A DNA stretch of 64,000 nucleotides from Combretum micranthum. Lineage: Eukaryota > Streptophyta > Magnoliopsida > Myrtales > Combretaceae. Position numbers and translations under genes: made by a program. The stretch spans positions 186,001 to 250,000 of the forward strand of contig JAMXBD010000399.1 in the NCBI GenBank assembly GCA_024138025.1. The letters run 5' to 3'. Shown piece by piece: positions 35,819 to 46,841 of the stretch (positions are counted from its first letter, which is position 1; each line of letters begins with the position of its first letter). The notes under the pieces are model-generated. The model was given only the letters and a program-made list of their open reading frames with translations. It had not been told where the DNA came from and searched no databases.

Positions 35819-37777
35819 ATGGCTGAGAACAATGTAGCAATTAATCGTGCTCCCTTCTTTGATGGCACGAACTTTTCTTATTGGAAAATGCGTATGGAAA
35901 CTTACATTAAGGCTAACGATTATGACTCTTGGCAGGTAATTTTTATTGGAGACAATGTGATTACCTTGAATGGGAACTCAGTGCTGACAGATAGTGAAAA
36001 GAAGATAATTGAAAAAAACAACAGAGCCAAGAATTTGCTGCTAACTACCATTGCTGCTTCAGAATTTTATCTGATTTCTTCATGTAGTACAGCAAAGGAC
36101 ATTTGGGAAAGGCTAAGTGTAACTTGTGAAGGAACAAATACAATTAGAGAAACTAAAATAAATGCTTTACTTGAAAAGTATGAACTGTTTAAATTTAAAT
36201 CTGACGAGTCTGTTAAAGATGCTTTCAATAGGTTCACAGCTATAAAGAATGAGCTTGCATCACTAGGCAAAGTGATTGGCGATCCAGATTTAGTAAGGAA
36301 AATGTTGAGAATCTTGCCACCATCATGGGATGCAAAGAAAACTGCTATTGAAGAAGCACAAGATCTCAACCAATTATCTCTTAGTCAATTGAGAGAAAAA
36401 TTGTTAGCTTATGAATCTCACAAGAAGTCCACTCAAGGAGAAGAAAGTAACACCAGAGGGATTGCTTTCAAAGCAAAAGAAGTAAACCAAGTTGATTTAG
36501 AAGATAGTGAAGATGAAGAAGATGACATCAATCTTCTAGCTAAAAAGCTCAATCGGTTCTTCAAGAAGCAAAGAGGTAAGAAATTTAGTATATTTAAAAG
36601 AACCACTGAATATGATAAAAATAATGCAGGAAAGGCATATAAAGATAAAGGAAAGAAGAAGGAAAAGAAGGAAATCCACTGTTATGAATGCAAGAAACCG
36701 GGACACATAAAGTATGAATGTCCTATCTTGATCAAGAAAATGGAGAAATACAAAAAGAAGAGTCAAGCGATGTTGGCAACATGGAGCGATTTAAAAGATA
36801 CAGAAAGTAATCCAGAAGATACAGATGAGGATGAAGAAGTAAATCTTTGTTTAATGGCCACTTCTAAGGTACAATCTGAATCTAAATCTGATAGTGAAAT
36901 AACTGAAGATGATATGCTTCTTGAAATGAAAAAATTGTTAAAAGCTCTTAAAAAGGCTGATTCAAAATTAACTAAGCACGAAAATGAAATTAATTGCCTA
37001 AGAAATGAAAAGGATGCTTTGAAACAAACAAATTCATTGCTTGCTGATGAAAATAATTTTTTAAAGCATGAAGTTGAGAAATTGCATGTTTATAATGAAA
37101 GATTAAGAAAAGATAATGATTTATTAAAAGAAGAAGCTAGCATATTAAATATAAAAATTAATGAGTTATCAGATTCAATAAATAGTACATTTAATAAGTT
37201 TAATGAAAGTGATAAAAAATTAACAATGTTAATTTCTTCACAAAGGTTATCTTGTGAAAAACATGGCTTAGGTTATGAATATGGATCTACATCAAATGAA
37301 TCTAAGAATACGACATTTGTGAAAGCTAAAAATGTTATAGATGATAAACAAATAGCGGAAAGAAATAATTTCAAAGTAAATAACGTAGAAAGAAAAGTTG
37401 AAAGACAAGTAATAGGGAGTACCAGAAAGTATTACAGAAGGTATCCTACATATGAAAACAATACCAGAAGGTATTCCAGAAGTTATCCTTTCTTCAGATA
37501 TCATCAAAATAATACCAGAAGATATTCCAGAAGGTATCCTACATATGAAAACAATACCAGAAGGTATTCCAGAAGTTATCTAAATGAAAAACAGGTAAAC
37601 AACAGGAATAATGATAACTTGTCATATGCATGTTTCTTTTGTAATAAACATGGACATATTGAGAAATATTGTTATTATAAAAGAAACAAGCTCAGTAATG
37701 ATCAAGTCATACAAAGATACCAAACGAGCTTGTCTTATAAAGGACCCAAACTAGTTTGGGTTCCTAAAAAGGTATAA
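35819..37777 (+). CDS. gag: Sirevirus gag with two zinc knuckles
   Basis: 652 residues from ATG 35819 (MAENNVAINRAPFFDGTNFS), 50 bp after the LTR; the frame is open further upstream into the LTR, but this start fits the FDGTNFSYWK gag start of copia elements. A UBN2-type core (LPPSWDAKKTAIEEA) is followed by an acidic stretch, a CCHC knuckle at residues 288-301 (CYECKKPGHIKYEC), a Lys/Glu/Asn-rich coiled coil at about 360-470, an Arg/Tyr-rich repeated segment at about 530-590 (units like TRRYSRSYP), and a second CCHC knuckle at 605-618 (CFFCNKHGHIEKYC). Gag forms the cytoplasmic virus-like particle and binds the element RNA. It is intact, the only undamaged frame of the element, and ends VWVPKKV-stop, in the same frame as pol. 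Confidence 0.92.
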   Translation: MAENNVAINRAPFFDGTNFSYWKMRMETYIKANDYDSWQVIFIGDNVITLNGNSVLTDSEKKIIEKNNRAKNLLLTTIAASEFYLISSCSTAKDIWERLSVTCEGTNTIRETKINALLEKYELFKFKSDESVKDAFNRFTAIKNELASLGKVIGDPDLVRKMLRILPPSWDAKKTAIEEAQDLNQLSLSQLREKLLAYESHKKSTQGEESNTRGIAFKAKEVNQVDLEDSEDEEDDINLLAKKLNRFFKKQRGKKFSIFKRTTEYDKNNAGKAYKDKGKKKEKKEIHCYECKKPGHIKYECPILIKKMEKYKKKSQAMLATWSDLKDTESNPEDTDEDEEVNLCLMATSKVQSESKSDSEITEDDMLLEMKKLLKALKKADSKLTKHENEINCLRNEKDALKQTNSLLADENNFLKHEVEKLHVYNERLRKDNDLLKEEASILNIKINELSDSINSTFNKFNESDKKLTMLISSQRLSCEKHGLGYEYGSTSNESKNTTFVKAKNVIDDKQIAERNNFKVNNVERKVERQVIGSTRKYYRRYPTYENNTRRYSRSYPFFRYHQNNTRRYSRRYPTYENNTRRYSRSYLNEKQVNNRNNDNLSYACFFCNKHGHIEKYCYYKRNKLSNDQVIQRYQTSLSYKGPKLVWVPKKV

Positions 37778-37795
37778 TCCTATTGAATTTTGCAG
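37772..37795 (+). other. 24-nt gag-pol junction with GT...AG ends and both stops
   Basis: The segment from GTATAATCC to TTTTGCAG is eight codons long and holds the only stops (TAA 37775, TGA 37784) between the gag and pol frames, which are in phase. It begins GT and ends TTGCAG like an intron. It is far below the known minimum of plant introns, so stop read-through, internal initiation or a decayed longer intron are alternatives. Confidence 0.5.
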
Positions 37796-40700
37796 GAACA
37801 TGAAGCTAAATTAAGAGGAACGTGGTATCTAGATAGTGGATGTTCCAGACATATGACAGGAAATGCTTCATTATTCAACAGTATAACTTGGGAAGAAAAA
37901 GGATATGTAAAATTTGGAGATGACAGTAGAGGTAAAATTATTGCAACAGGAAGTATTGGTATGTCTCCTTTCATAATAGAAAATGTTTATCTTGTAAAAG
38001 GTTTGAAACATAATCTCCTAAGCATTAGTCAATTATGTGACAAAGGTTATAAAATGATTTTTGAAAAAGATAAATGTTTTGCCTTTGATGAAAAAGGCAT
38101 GAAATTGTTTGAAGGTTTTAGAAAGAAAAATATATATCTGATAAAACCTAATGAAGTTGAAGATGCTTGTTGTTTATTATCAATGAATGATAACATTTTC
38201 GCTTGGCATAAACGATTAGGACATGTGAATTTCAATCAATTAGAAAAATTATCTAAAAACAATATAATAAGAGGTTTACCTAAAATTAATATCAAACATG
38301 ATGTAAAGTGTGATACTTGTTTAAAGAATAAGATGATGTCTGTATCTCACAAAGGTAAAAATGAGATCTCAACAAAACGTCCTCTTGAATTATTGCATCT
38401 TGATTTATTTGGACCTACAAGAGTATTAAGCATGGGTGGAAGTAAATATGGTCTTGTAATTGTTGACGATTATTCAAGATATTCTTGGGTTATGTTTTTG
38501 CAACATAAGAAAGATACTTTTGATTCTTTTCAAAAATTTGCAAAACAAATTCAAAATGAAAAAGGACTTTCCATAATTAGTCTTAGAACTGATCATGGAT
38601 CTGAATTTCAAAATTCAAAGTTTTTAAATTTTTGTGAAGAACAAGGTATATCTCATAATTTCTCAGCTCCATATACACCTCAACAAAATGGAGTAGTAGA
38701 ACGTAAAAATAGAACTATACAAGAAATGACAAGATCTATGTTAAATGAAAGTGGTATTGCTGAATATTTTTGGGCAGAAGCAGTATCTACGGCATGCTAC
38801 ATAATTAATCGTGTTTATATTCGACCTATGACATCAAAAACAGCATATGAACTGTTTAAAGGTAAGAAACCCAATGTATCTTATTTTCATATTTTTGGTT
38901 CTAAATGTTTTGTGAAAAAGAATGCTTACAATCTAGGTAAGTTCGATGAAAGATCTGTTGAAGCTATATTTTTAGGATATTCTTTAAATAGTCGTGCTTA
39001 TCGTGTTTTTAATAAATTATCAAAAATCGTTGAAGAATCTATAAATGTTAAGTTTGTTGAAGAATTAAAGGATGATGAATCCGATGATGAAAAGGAATCC
39101 ATTCCTAAAGAAAGAGCTAGTTCAGAACAAAAGTCTGAAGAACCATCTGATGAATCTCATGAATCTGAAAGAACAGAACCCTCTCCAGAAGATAACACAG
39201 AAGGTAATACAGAAGGTACTTCAGAACCTACAGCATCTGAACCAAAATATTCTACAGGTTGGAAATATAAATCTGCTCATCCTTCTAGTCAAATAATTGG
39301 TGATGTTCAATCTGGTGTTAAAACAAGAGCTAATTTACAAGATTTTGAAAATCATTTTGCTTTATTATCTGAAATTGAACCTAGTAATGTTAATGAAGCT
39401 TTAAATGATCATAGCTGGATAGAAGCCATGCAAGAGGAATTAAGTCAATTTCAAAGAAACAATGTATGGAATTTAGTACCAAGACCTAAAGAAAATCTAT
39501 AATTGGTACTAAATGGGTTTTCAAAAATAAACTAGATGAAAATGGCAAAGTTATTAGAAACAAAGCAAGGTTGGTAGCCAAAGGATATTCACAAGAAGAA
39601 GGAATAGATTATGATGAAACATATGCACCTGTAGCTAGATTAGAAGCAATTCGTTTAATGCTTGCATATGCATGTTTTAAAGATTTTAAAGTTTATCAAA
39701 TGGATGTAAAAAGTGCTTTTCTAAATGGTTATAAAAGAAGAAGTTTTTGTAGAACAACCCCCTGGTTTTGAAGATCCTTTTAAACCAGATCATGTTTTTA
39801 AATTAAATAAAGCTTTATATGGTTTAAAACAAGCTCCAAGAGCATGGTATGAAAGATTGACTTTATTTTTAATTTCTAAAGGTTTTCAAAGAGGATCTGT
39901 TGATACAACTTTATTTCTAAAAACATATGATCAAGATACTTTAATAGTACAGATATATGTGGATGATATTATTTTTGGTTCCACTAATGAAGTATATTGT
40001 CAAGAGTTTGCTAAGTTCATGCAGGCAGAATTTGAAATGTCTATGATGGGAGAGTTAACATTCTTCCTTGGACTACAAGTTAAACAAACTAAAGAAGGAA
40101 TCTTTATACATCAAGAAAATACACTAAACAAATTCTTAAGAAATTTGGATATGAAGGATGTAAAGGAGCTGCAACTCCTATGAGTACTTCAACAAGGTTA
40201 GATTCTGATTCAAATGGGAAAAAGGTAAATGAAAAGTTATATAGAAGTCTCATTGGTTCCTTATTATACTTAACTGCATCTAGACCTGATATTCTTTTTA
40301 GTGTATGTTTATGTGCTAGATTTCAAAGTGCACCAACAGAAACACATTTGACAGCTGTTAAAAGAATTTTCAAGTACTTGATAAATACTTCAAAATTAGG
40401 CATTTGGTATCCTAAAATCAAAATTTCGATTTATTAGGATATTCTGATGCAGATTATGCTGGATGCAAAATTGATAGAAAAAGTACATCTGGTACTTGTC
40501 AGTTTTTAGGTGACAAATTAGTTTCTTGGTCATCTAAGAAACAAAATTCTGTCGCTTTATCAACAGCTGAAGCAGAATATGTTTCTATTGGTAATTGTTG
40601 TGCTCAATTACTTTGGATTAAACAGCAATTGCATGATTATGGTTTGATTTATAAAAATATTCCTATTAAATGTGATAATACAAGTGCAATAAATCTAACA

Positions 40701-40898
40701 AAAAATCCAGTACATCATTCAAAATCAAAACACATTGAAATACGACATCACTTTATTAGAGATCATGTAATTAATGGTAATATAAATATTGACTTTGTAT
40801 CATCTGATATGCAATTAGCAGATATTTTTACAAAACCTCTTGATAAAGTGAGACTTGAATTTTTGAGGAATGAAATTGGCATGTGCTTTCCTTTTTAA
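37796..40898 (+). pseudogene. pol: Sirevirus pol, four frameshifts
   Basis: First frame 37796-39502: protease YLDSGCSRHMTG (catalytic Asp codon 37832), pre-integrase WHKRLGHVN with CDTC, and integrase with catalytic residues in HLDLFG, LRTDHGSEF (Asp codon 38591) and VVERKNRT (Glu codon 38699), exactly D35E. Then comes the RT start. Frameshifts near 39500, 39731, 40119 and 40424 break the rest. RT pieces carry [44 protein letters not shown] and the catalytic YVDD (near 39955). RNase H reads YSDADYAGC, STAEAEYVS and CDNTSAINL, ending at 40898. Each residue block is otherwise well conserved, so the shifts look recent. Protease and integrase could still be made; RT and RNase H could not. Confidence 0.92.
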
Positions 40899-41128
40899 TT
40901 CAATTGTTAAATATCAAAATAATAATAATAATAATAAATTAACTTGCTGCCGTTACTTAAAGAATATAATTTCAGAAACATTAATTACAGGTTGAAAATA
41001 AAAAAAGTTTTTCTTGGAAATTACATTTTACGATCTTTTCAAAAACTGATTTCGTTTCTTTTACAATACTTTTTGAAAATCAAACTCCTCCTTCTTCCTC
41101 TTTTCGTTTCATCTTCCAAATTAGCAAT
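40899..41128 (+). other. spacer between pol and the env-position frame
   Basis: Non-coding, with an (AAT)n microsatellite at about 40918-40937. No splice acceptor is obvious apart from a TTACAG at 40984-40989, which could serve a spliced message for the downstream frame. That is speculative. Confidence 0.35.
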
Positions 41129-42717
41129 ATGACTTCCAAAAGATCCGAAAGACTTAAACAAAAATCCTTTAAGACAAATACTTCCAAATCTCCAGTCATT
41201 ATCGACGAAGACAGTATGGACAAGACACACATCATCTTCCTCCAAAGGTTCTCAAGAACATTCTGTAGAACCCTCAACACCCAAATCCCCAAAACCTTCT
41301 TCTTCGACACCAACTTCTGGTACGTCTTCGAAAAGGAAAAGAGTCGAGAAGTCAGAGGATAAAGAAAAGTCGCAAAAAGTAGCCATCTTGAAAAAGAAAA
41401 GCAAGGCTGTTGTTTCTGACACAACCCCTGGTCAGAGCTCTACCGCAAGAGTTACGGGAAAGAGAAAGAATGAGGTTTGCTCTTGCAGTTTTCTCGATTT
41501 GAATTTCTTTTCAAATAATGGTTTTTACTGGGATGAAATTCTTAATCCTATTGGTTGCATGGGGTTATGTTCTATTCAAGTAACAATTTTTGGAGAATGT
41601 ATCAAAGAATTTTATGCGAATCTTATGATTACAGAAGACAATAGGTTGAAATCAAAAGTCTGTAATCAAAAAGTGATGTTTGGAAGAAAAGACGTGATTA
41701 AATGTTTTGACATGGTTGATGTAAATGATGATCCTGAGGTAGTCAATATGAACAAGAATGCACTCTTTGCAGCTATAAACGGAGGATTAGAAATGGATTA
41801 TGGTAAAGAGGCAATGATTATTGATTTTGAGCTGTATCCAAGAATTTTACACAAAATCATCATAGAATGTCTATGTCCTAGAAAAGGCAGTAGCACATCC
41901 ATGTCCATAGAACATGCACAGATTATTTTTGCTATGATGAATGATAAGAAATTAGATATGGCTACAAGGGTTATAGATCAAATATGGAGAAATAGAGACA
42001 GTTTGATTTTTGGAAGTGTTCTGATGAAATTGTTTGAATTCAAGAAGATTAAGTTGCCCGCTAGTTCTAGTGAACCTTTGAAGTTAAAACGGCTTGGCAA
42101 GGAAGTTTTTCATCACATGTCCATATATGTTAAAAATTTTCTTTGGTATGCCAATGATGGATCACATTTTGTGCATCCTCGGCACAAAACCAAAGAAGTT
42201 CCAAAGATGACTTCTCTTGATCAGGAGACAGAACCTCCATCAGAACCTTCTGGATCCCAACCTTCTGAGAAAACCTCTGAACAAGCCACTGCAAGTAGGA
42301 GCAAAATCATTTTAAGTGATTTAGATCTCAATTTTGTCAAAAGGTTGATCAAAGATACCATAAAGGAAGAAATGGTATCGGTTCAAGATATGCAGAAAGA
42401 AAAATTAGATCAACACAGATATGAATTTAGAAAAACTATTCAAAATGTTGAAAGAGAACTAAATCTTCTTGAACTTATTTGATGAGTTCAGTGGTAATGT
42501 GAAGGACGATTTAAATCGTAATGTCACAGCTTTTGACACATTGGTGGAGCAAATGAGGAAAGTTGGAGATTCGGTCACCAAATCATTTGATAAATTGGAT
42601 GTCAACTCTGCAAAATCAACACAAGCTGTCAAGAATCTTCAAGGAGAAATCCAGATGTTCTTGAAAGATCAATTTCCAAATTACATCCGACCAGACCAGC
42701 TATCATTGATTTAGACT
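41129..42717 (+). pseudogene. env-position frame with plant-transposon domain and coiled coils
   Basis: Starts at ATG 41129 (MTSKRSERLKQKSF), shifts frame near 41230, runs open to 42482, and shifts again near 42475 into a last piece ending at 42714. The N-terminal part is Ser/Pro-rich with a basic nuclear-localisation-like cluster (SKRKRVEK near 41328, then KKKSK). The middle (about 41480-42180) has the IKEFYANL and VMFGRKDVIKCF words of the domain usually labelled putative plant transposon protein. The end is a charged coiled coil. Position after pol is that of the env-like frame of Sireviruses, but I see no signal peptide, membrane span or glycoprotein feature. Its role is unknown. Confidence 0.7.
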
Positions 42718-43123
42718 CTTCACCTACAAAAGCTGGAACCTCTTCAAATAATCAGTTCACAATCTTTTTCTTTCTTTAAGACATCTATTCTCGTTGTTTT
42801 AAGACTTCTTTTATGTGTTTTTACATTTTCTCTTTAAATTCCTTTTATGCATTATCTCAGGGGAGTATTTCTTTTGATGATAACAAAAAGGGGAGAAGTG
42901 TGCTGTTTGTTTTGTGAACAGAAGTATGTTAATGATGATGCTTAGAATGAATGCTATGTGTATGTTAATGATGATATGCTTAGAATGAACGATTAGTTTT
43001 CTTTTGTTGTGAACAGAAGAATGATGATATGATGCTTAGAATGAATGCTATGCTGTATGTTAATGATGATATGCTTAGAATGAACGATTAGTTTTGTTTT
43101 GTCATCATCAAAAAAGGGAAGAA
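42718..43123 (+). repeat. 3' non-coding region with 95-bp tandem repeat and two polypurine tracts
   Basis: TATGTTAATGATGATATGCT occurs at 42961 and 43056 (95 bp apart), each followed by TAGAATGAACGATTAGTTTT. AAAAAGGGGAGAAG at 42885-42898 and AAAAAAGGGAAGAA at 43110-43123 are polypurine tracts. The second directly precedes the 3' LTR and is the functional position. Repeated polypurine tracts in this region are known from Sireviruses. Confidence 0.75.
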
Positions 43124-44846
43124 TGTTGGAATTCTTCTAATATGATTTTGATGATAACAAAAGATGAAGTATATCTATCTTATTAATTTCGAATATGTTC
43201 AATACTGTTTGAACTATTAGTTGATCTTCTATAGTTCAGAATCTTTGTTTTGAATGATCAAATTTTATTAAAGAAGGAAAATCAGAAGTTATGCTTAAGC
43301 GTTGATGGTGTTAATCAAAAGTGTCTTCAGAACCTTAGGAAATGGAAGTGGAAAATAAGAAATACGTTAGTAAGAAGTTATTTCAGAACCTTCAGCGATC
43401 CTTCAGCGATGAAAAATAAGTCTATCAGAAGTTATTTCAGAACCTTCAGCGATCTTTCAGCGATGAAAAATAAGTCTATCAGAAGTTATTTCAGAACCTT
43501 CAAAATAACTTAATCGAAGAATTTTTCTTTGAAAAACATTCCAGAACTTATTTCAGAAGTTTTGACTGACAAAAATGTTTTATTGGTTTATTTTATGGAA
43601 TTTGAACTATTTTCAAGATCTAGCTCCACAAGTCAACTATATTTTGAAAAATATACTTGATGTGTTCCTTAAATCTTGAATATTTTCTTTTTACATCAAA
43701 TATATGTGAGAAATATTTTACGAAATAACAGAATTATTTTACGAAAATGATTAAAGATTTTTTGTAATTGGTCGTATAAGGATATAGGTGTAAAACAGAA
43801 AGATATCCTAGAGTTTTGATTATTAGTCAAAGAGATATATGAATTAGATACTCTAGCTTATTTATTCCTATCCTCGTGAGATTCTATCTAGTTTGTTTTT
43901 CGCAAATATATCTCTAACAGGAGGATCATCGAGAATATCACGGCAACAGAAGATTTACCTCAATAGATTTGTTTTTTGATTTCCAGATTTTATTCAAGAA
44001 TATCTCGATTGGATAAACGTCTGATATTTTTTATGGGATACGGTCAAATAATTTTTATTTACCAAGATATTAGAAGTTTTCGTAACATTTTTTTTTTTTG
44101 AAGAAGATATAACTATTGGTTGTTATCAAATAAAGGACAGATCTAAGTCTATCTTGCTGCCGATATCTTTGGAAGATAGTGTTATCTCTCTACAATCTTT
44201 TCAAACATTCAAATCAGCTGGAAGATAAGAGCATATCTTATGCAAGCCGAGAATCAGGGAACAATCCTTATCCTGGAGATTAAATTCAACGCCGTGAAAG
44301 AAGAAGAAAATAAAAAACATATTCAGTTTCGGAAAGATTACACGAGTGACTCCAAAAAGGGAAATACACAAGAACTTACGATAACATCCTTCAAATTTTT
44401 TTTATCAGAAACTTCAGCTTTCATCTTTGCTCTCGTTTTTTATTTTTTGTAATAAGAGGATCTTGTAGACTTCCTCTTTGATAATAGAATTAGTTACAAG
44501 TTAGACTCTGTAGATCGATTAAAGCTAGAAGATAGCAGTGAGAATCGAGCATAGCGAATTGTACTATCTTGTAATCTTGGATTTATTGATATAGTAAAAC
44601 ACAACCCGTAGGTTAACGGGTCCCTAGCGTGGAGCTGGAAGAGTGGACTGACGCACATGGCGGAACCACTATAAATCTCTTGCCTGATTTTCTTAATCTC
44701 TCTCTTTATTTCGGCAATTTACTTTATAGCAAATTTAATTGTCATATTGTTCTCATTCATTAAAACCGAAGGGAAGTGTTTTTAAAAGCCAAATTTTTCT
44801 AATAATCATTTCAACCCCCCTTCTTGATTATTATTCGGGACCAACA
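43124..44846 (+). repeat. 3' LTR of the Sirevirus-type element
   Basis: 1723 bp, TGTTGGAATT...GGGACCAACA, aligned end to end with the 5' LTR. Differences are single-base changes and length changes in A/T runs, most concentrated in the first 500 bp. It is followed directly by the second copy of the TSD ATATT (44847-44851). Confidence 0.95.
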
Positions 44847-45078
44847 ATATTTGCCCAATTGATTTTCTATTCTTTTATTTCACTACATGAGTTTATAATT
44901 CGTATCATAATATAACTACTAAATTCATATTCATGCATGGTCAAATGATGATGCTGTTGTCTTAAAAAAAATTTCAAAATAATAATGTGGATCATTTTCT
45001 TATATATAAAAATTAGGCTAAACTCCCAAGAAAAATTATTTTCAACACCTAGAAAGAATTTTCATTAAGACATAAGAT

Positions 45079-46043
45079 TAGGGGTGAGCAGGTAACCCTA
45101 CCGTACAGAATACCCACCTAGGTCCTGCTCCACTGGGAAAGATCTAGGTGGGTATTAAAGGCCATAGGGTAGGGTACATGTATCAATTTTTGAAACCTAT
45201 TTTCACAGAATATGATAGGATAGGATAGGGTAGGTTAGGGTACAGGTATGAAGTCTTCAAACCCTATACCCACCCTGGAACCTGTACTGTGCTGTGCAAG
45301 ATACAAGTTTCAGGGTATCATGTATCCACCTTATTAAATACTATATATTAATATAAATATATAATAAAAAATGATATTCTATATTTTATTTGTAACCACT
45401 TATATTCAAGATTATCATTGCTACACTACATTTAAAAAGTTTTATTATAGAAAGATTTGCACTATTCTATTTTAGAATGAATTGTTACTTTTATTTTAAA
45501 AGAACTATGATTGTATGTACGTACTTAAAATTAAATTATTATATAGAGATATTGTTTATATTATAATACTAATTAATATAGAAGAATTCTAAAGTTTTTA
45601 ATTTTGGAATTTTGTAATTATTATAATTTTGTTTAATATCACATAAATAGGTTCCATAAGTATTTGTTATAGGTTTCAATTTTCACACACAAATAGATTC
45701 TATATATGATAAACTTTATGATACTAATAAATTACTTTTGAATTTCTTTTTGCATGTTGTTTGTATTGAATGTATACAAATAAGGTAGTGTTATATATTA
45801 AAACAAACAAATCAAAAACTAAATACTGGATGCTTTAAAAAGAAAGAATAAAATATAGAGATTTTGTTAAAAATAATGACAGGTCTATAGGGTATCCTGT
45901 ACCCTGTAGATTTTATAGAGTATAAGGTAGGTATAATGAGCCACAAGGTAGGTTTCAGATATGAAATTCAATATCCTATACCTTACAGGATAGCATATGA
46001 ATAATGCTTTATACCCTACCCACCCTGTACCTGCTCATCCCTA
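45079..46043. mobile_element. 965-bp non-autonomous hAT-type transposon, TSD CATAAGAT
   Basis: The left end TAGGGGTGAGCAGGTA and right end TACCTGCTCATCCCTA form a 16-bp terminal inverted repeat with one mismatch. The 8-bp duplication CATAAGAT lies at 45071-45078 and 46044-46051. Both subterminal regions are packed with GGGTA/TACCC words (for example CCTGTACC, GGTAGGGTA, GGTATCCTGTACC) in both orientations, likely transposase-binding repeats. The interior is AT-rich with no transposase. An 8-bp TSD, short inverted repeats and subterminal repeats fit the hAT superfamily. Confidence 0.88.
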
Positions 46044-46806
46044 CATAAGATAATTGCATAAACTACAATCTTTCCAAAATATTAAAATATATTTATCATA
46101 AATTTCTAACATTGATAATCTTTTGTTATATAAGTTTTTCTTAAAAACTCATTCATAAGGCGTAGGCCAATATTTTGATAAATACTTGGAAAAAAACAAT
46201 TTTCCTAAAACAACTCGCTAGTTAAAATCCGCTTAGAAATAAAATTGGTATACAACTTAAGAAACTAAGTTTTAAGAAGTAAATTCATTTTGTTTTTAAG
46301 AAGTTAAGAAAATATATAATAGTTATAATAAATAGATACCCACTTGTAGCAAACTAAAAATTTAATTTTCTTTCGACAACCCTCTAAAGGTCTATGTGTT
46401 GAAAAATTATTAATTGACAAAGAGATATTATGAAATAAAAATATAGAACAAGTCATTCACTTAAATTTTTCTCATATGCTAAAACTTAAAACATTTTAAT
46501 GTTATACAACTTAAAATAAGTTTTTTTCCACAGCTACCTAAAGATTCATGTTTTAGAAAATAATTAGCTAAAAGAAGTTTAATATGAAGATGAAATATTC
46601 ATGAACTAAAAATAAGTATAAAATCATGATTTTATTAATTAAGCTTCATTTTATAAAATCTAAGAATTAAAATTTTGTCTAAGAATCAAACTTAAGAAAT
46701 TTTTTTAAAAAGAAATACACTTGGAGTTTTGTATCACAAATAGGTAAAACCGTATTTTATAAAATGAATTGTTAAATAAGAATTCTTGAACAAATATAAG
46801 ACCTCT

Positions 46807-46841
46807 GAGTATTTCAATATATATATATATATATATATATT
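46807..46841 (+). repeat. (AT)n microsatellite
   Basis: An AT dinucleotide run inside the family-B LTR; it accounts for the tyrosine/isoleucine run of an apparent short frame there. Confidence 0.9.

Larger units (their letters stand above)
34057..44846 (+). mobile_element. complete-structure Sirevirus-type Ty1/copia element, TSD ATATT
   Basis: 10,790 bp with two LTRs (1713 and 1723 bp), a methionine-tRNA-type primer-binding site, gag, pol in the copia order protease-integrase-RT-RNase H, a long env-position frame and a polypurine tract against the 3' LTR. ATATT flanks it at 34052-34056 and 44847-44851. Long LTRs, zinc-knuckle gag, large extra frame after pol and repeated polypurine tracts together fit the Sirevirus (SIRE/Maximus) lineage. 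By eye the LTRs differ by about two dozen substitutions plus small indels (about 1.4 percent), so the insertion is recent. Nevertheless pol has four frameshifts and the env-position frame two, so it is not autonomous. It lies inside the family-B LTR. Confidence 0.93.

Noticed and set aside
36067..36369. Minus-strand frames opposite the Sirevirus gag and pol (also 36536-36766, 37292-37507, 37780-37974, 38047-38235)
   Set aside because: Antisense shadows of well-supported retrotransposon genes.
41129..42717. Calling the env-position frame a true envelope glycoprotein
   Set aside because: No signal peptide, membrane span or cysteine-rich ectodomain can be seen; position alone is not enough.
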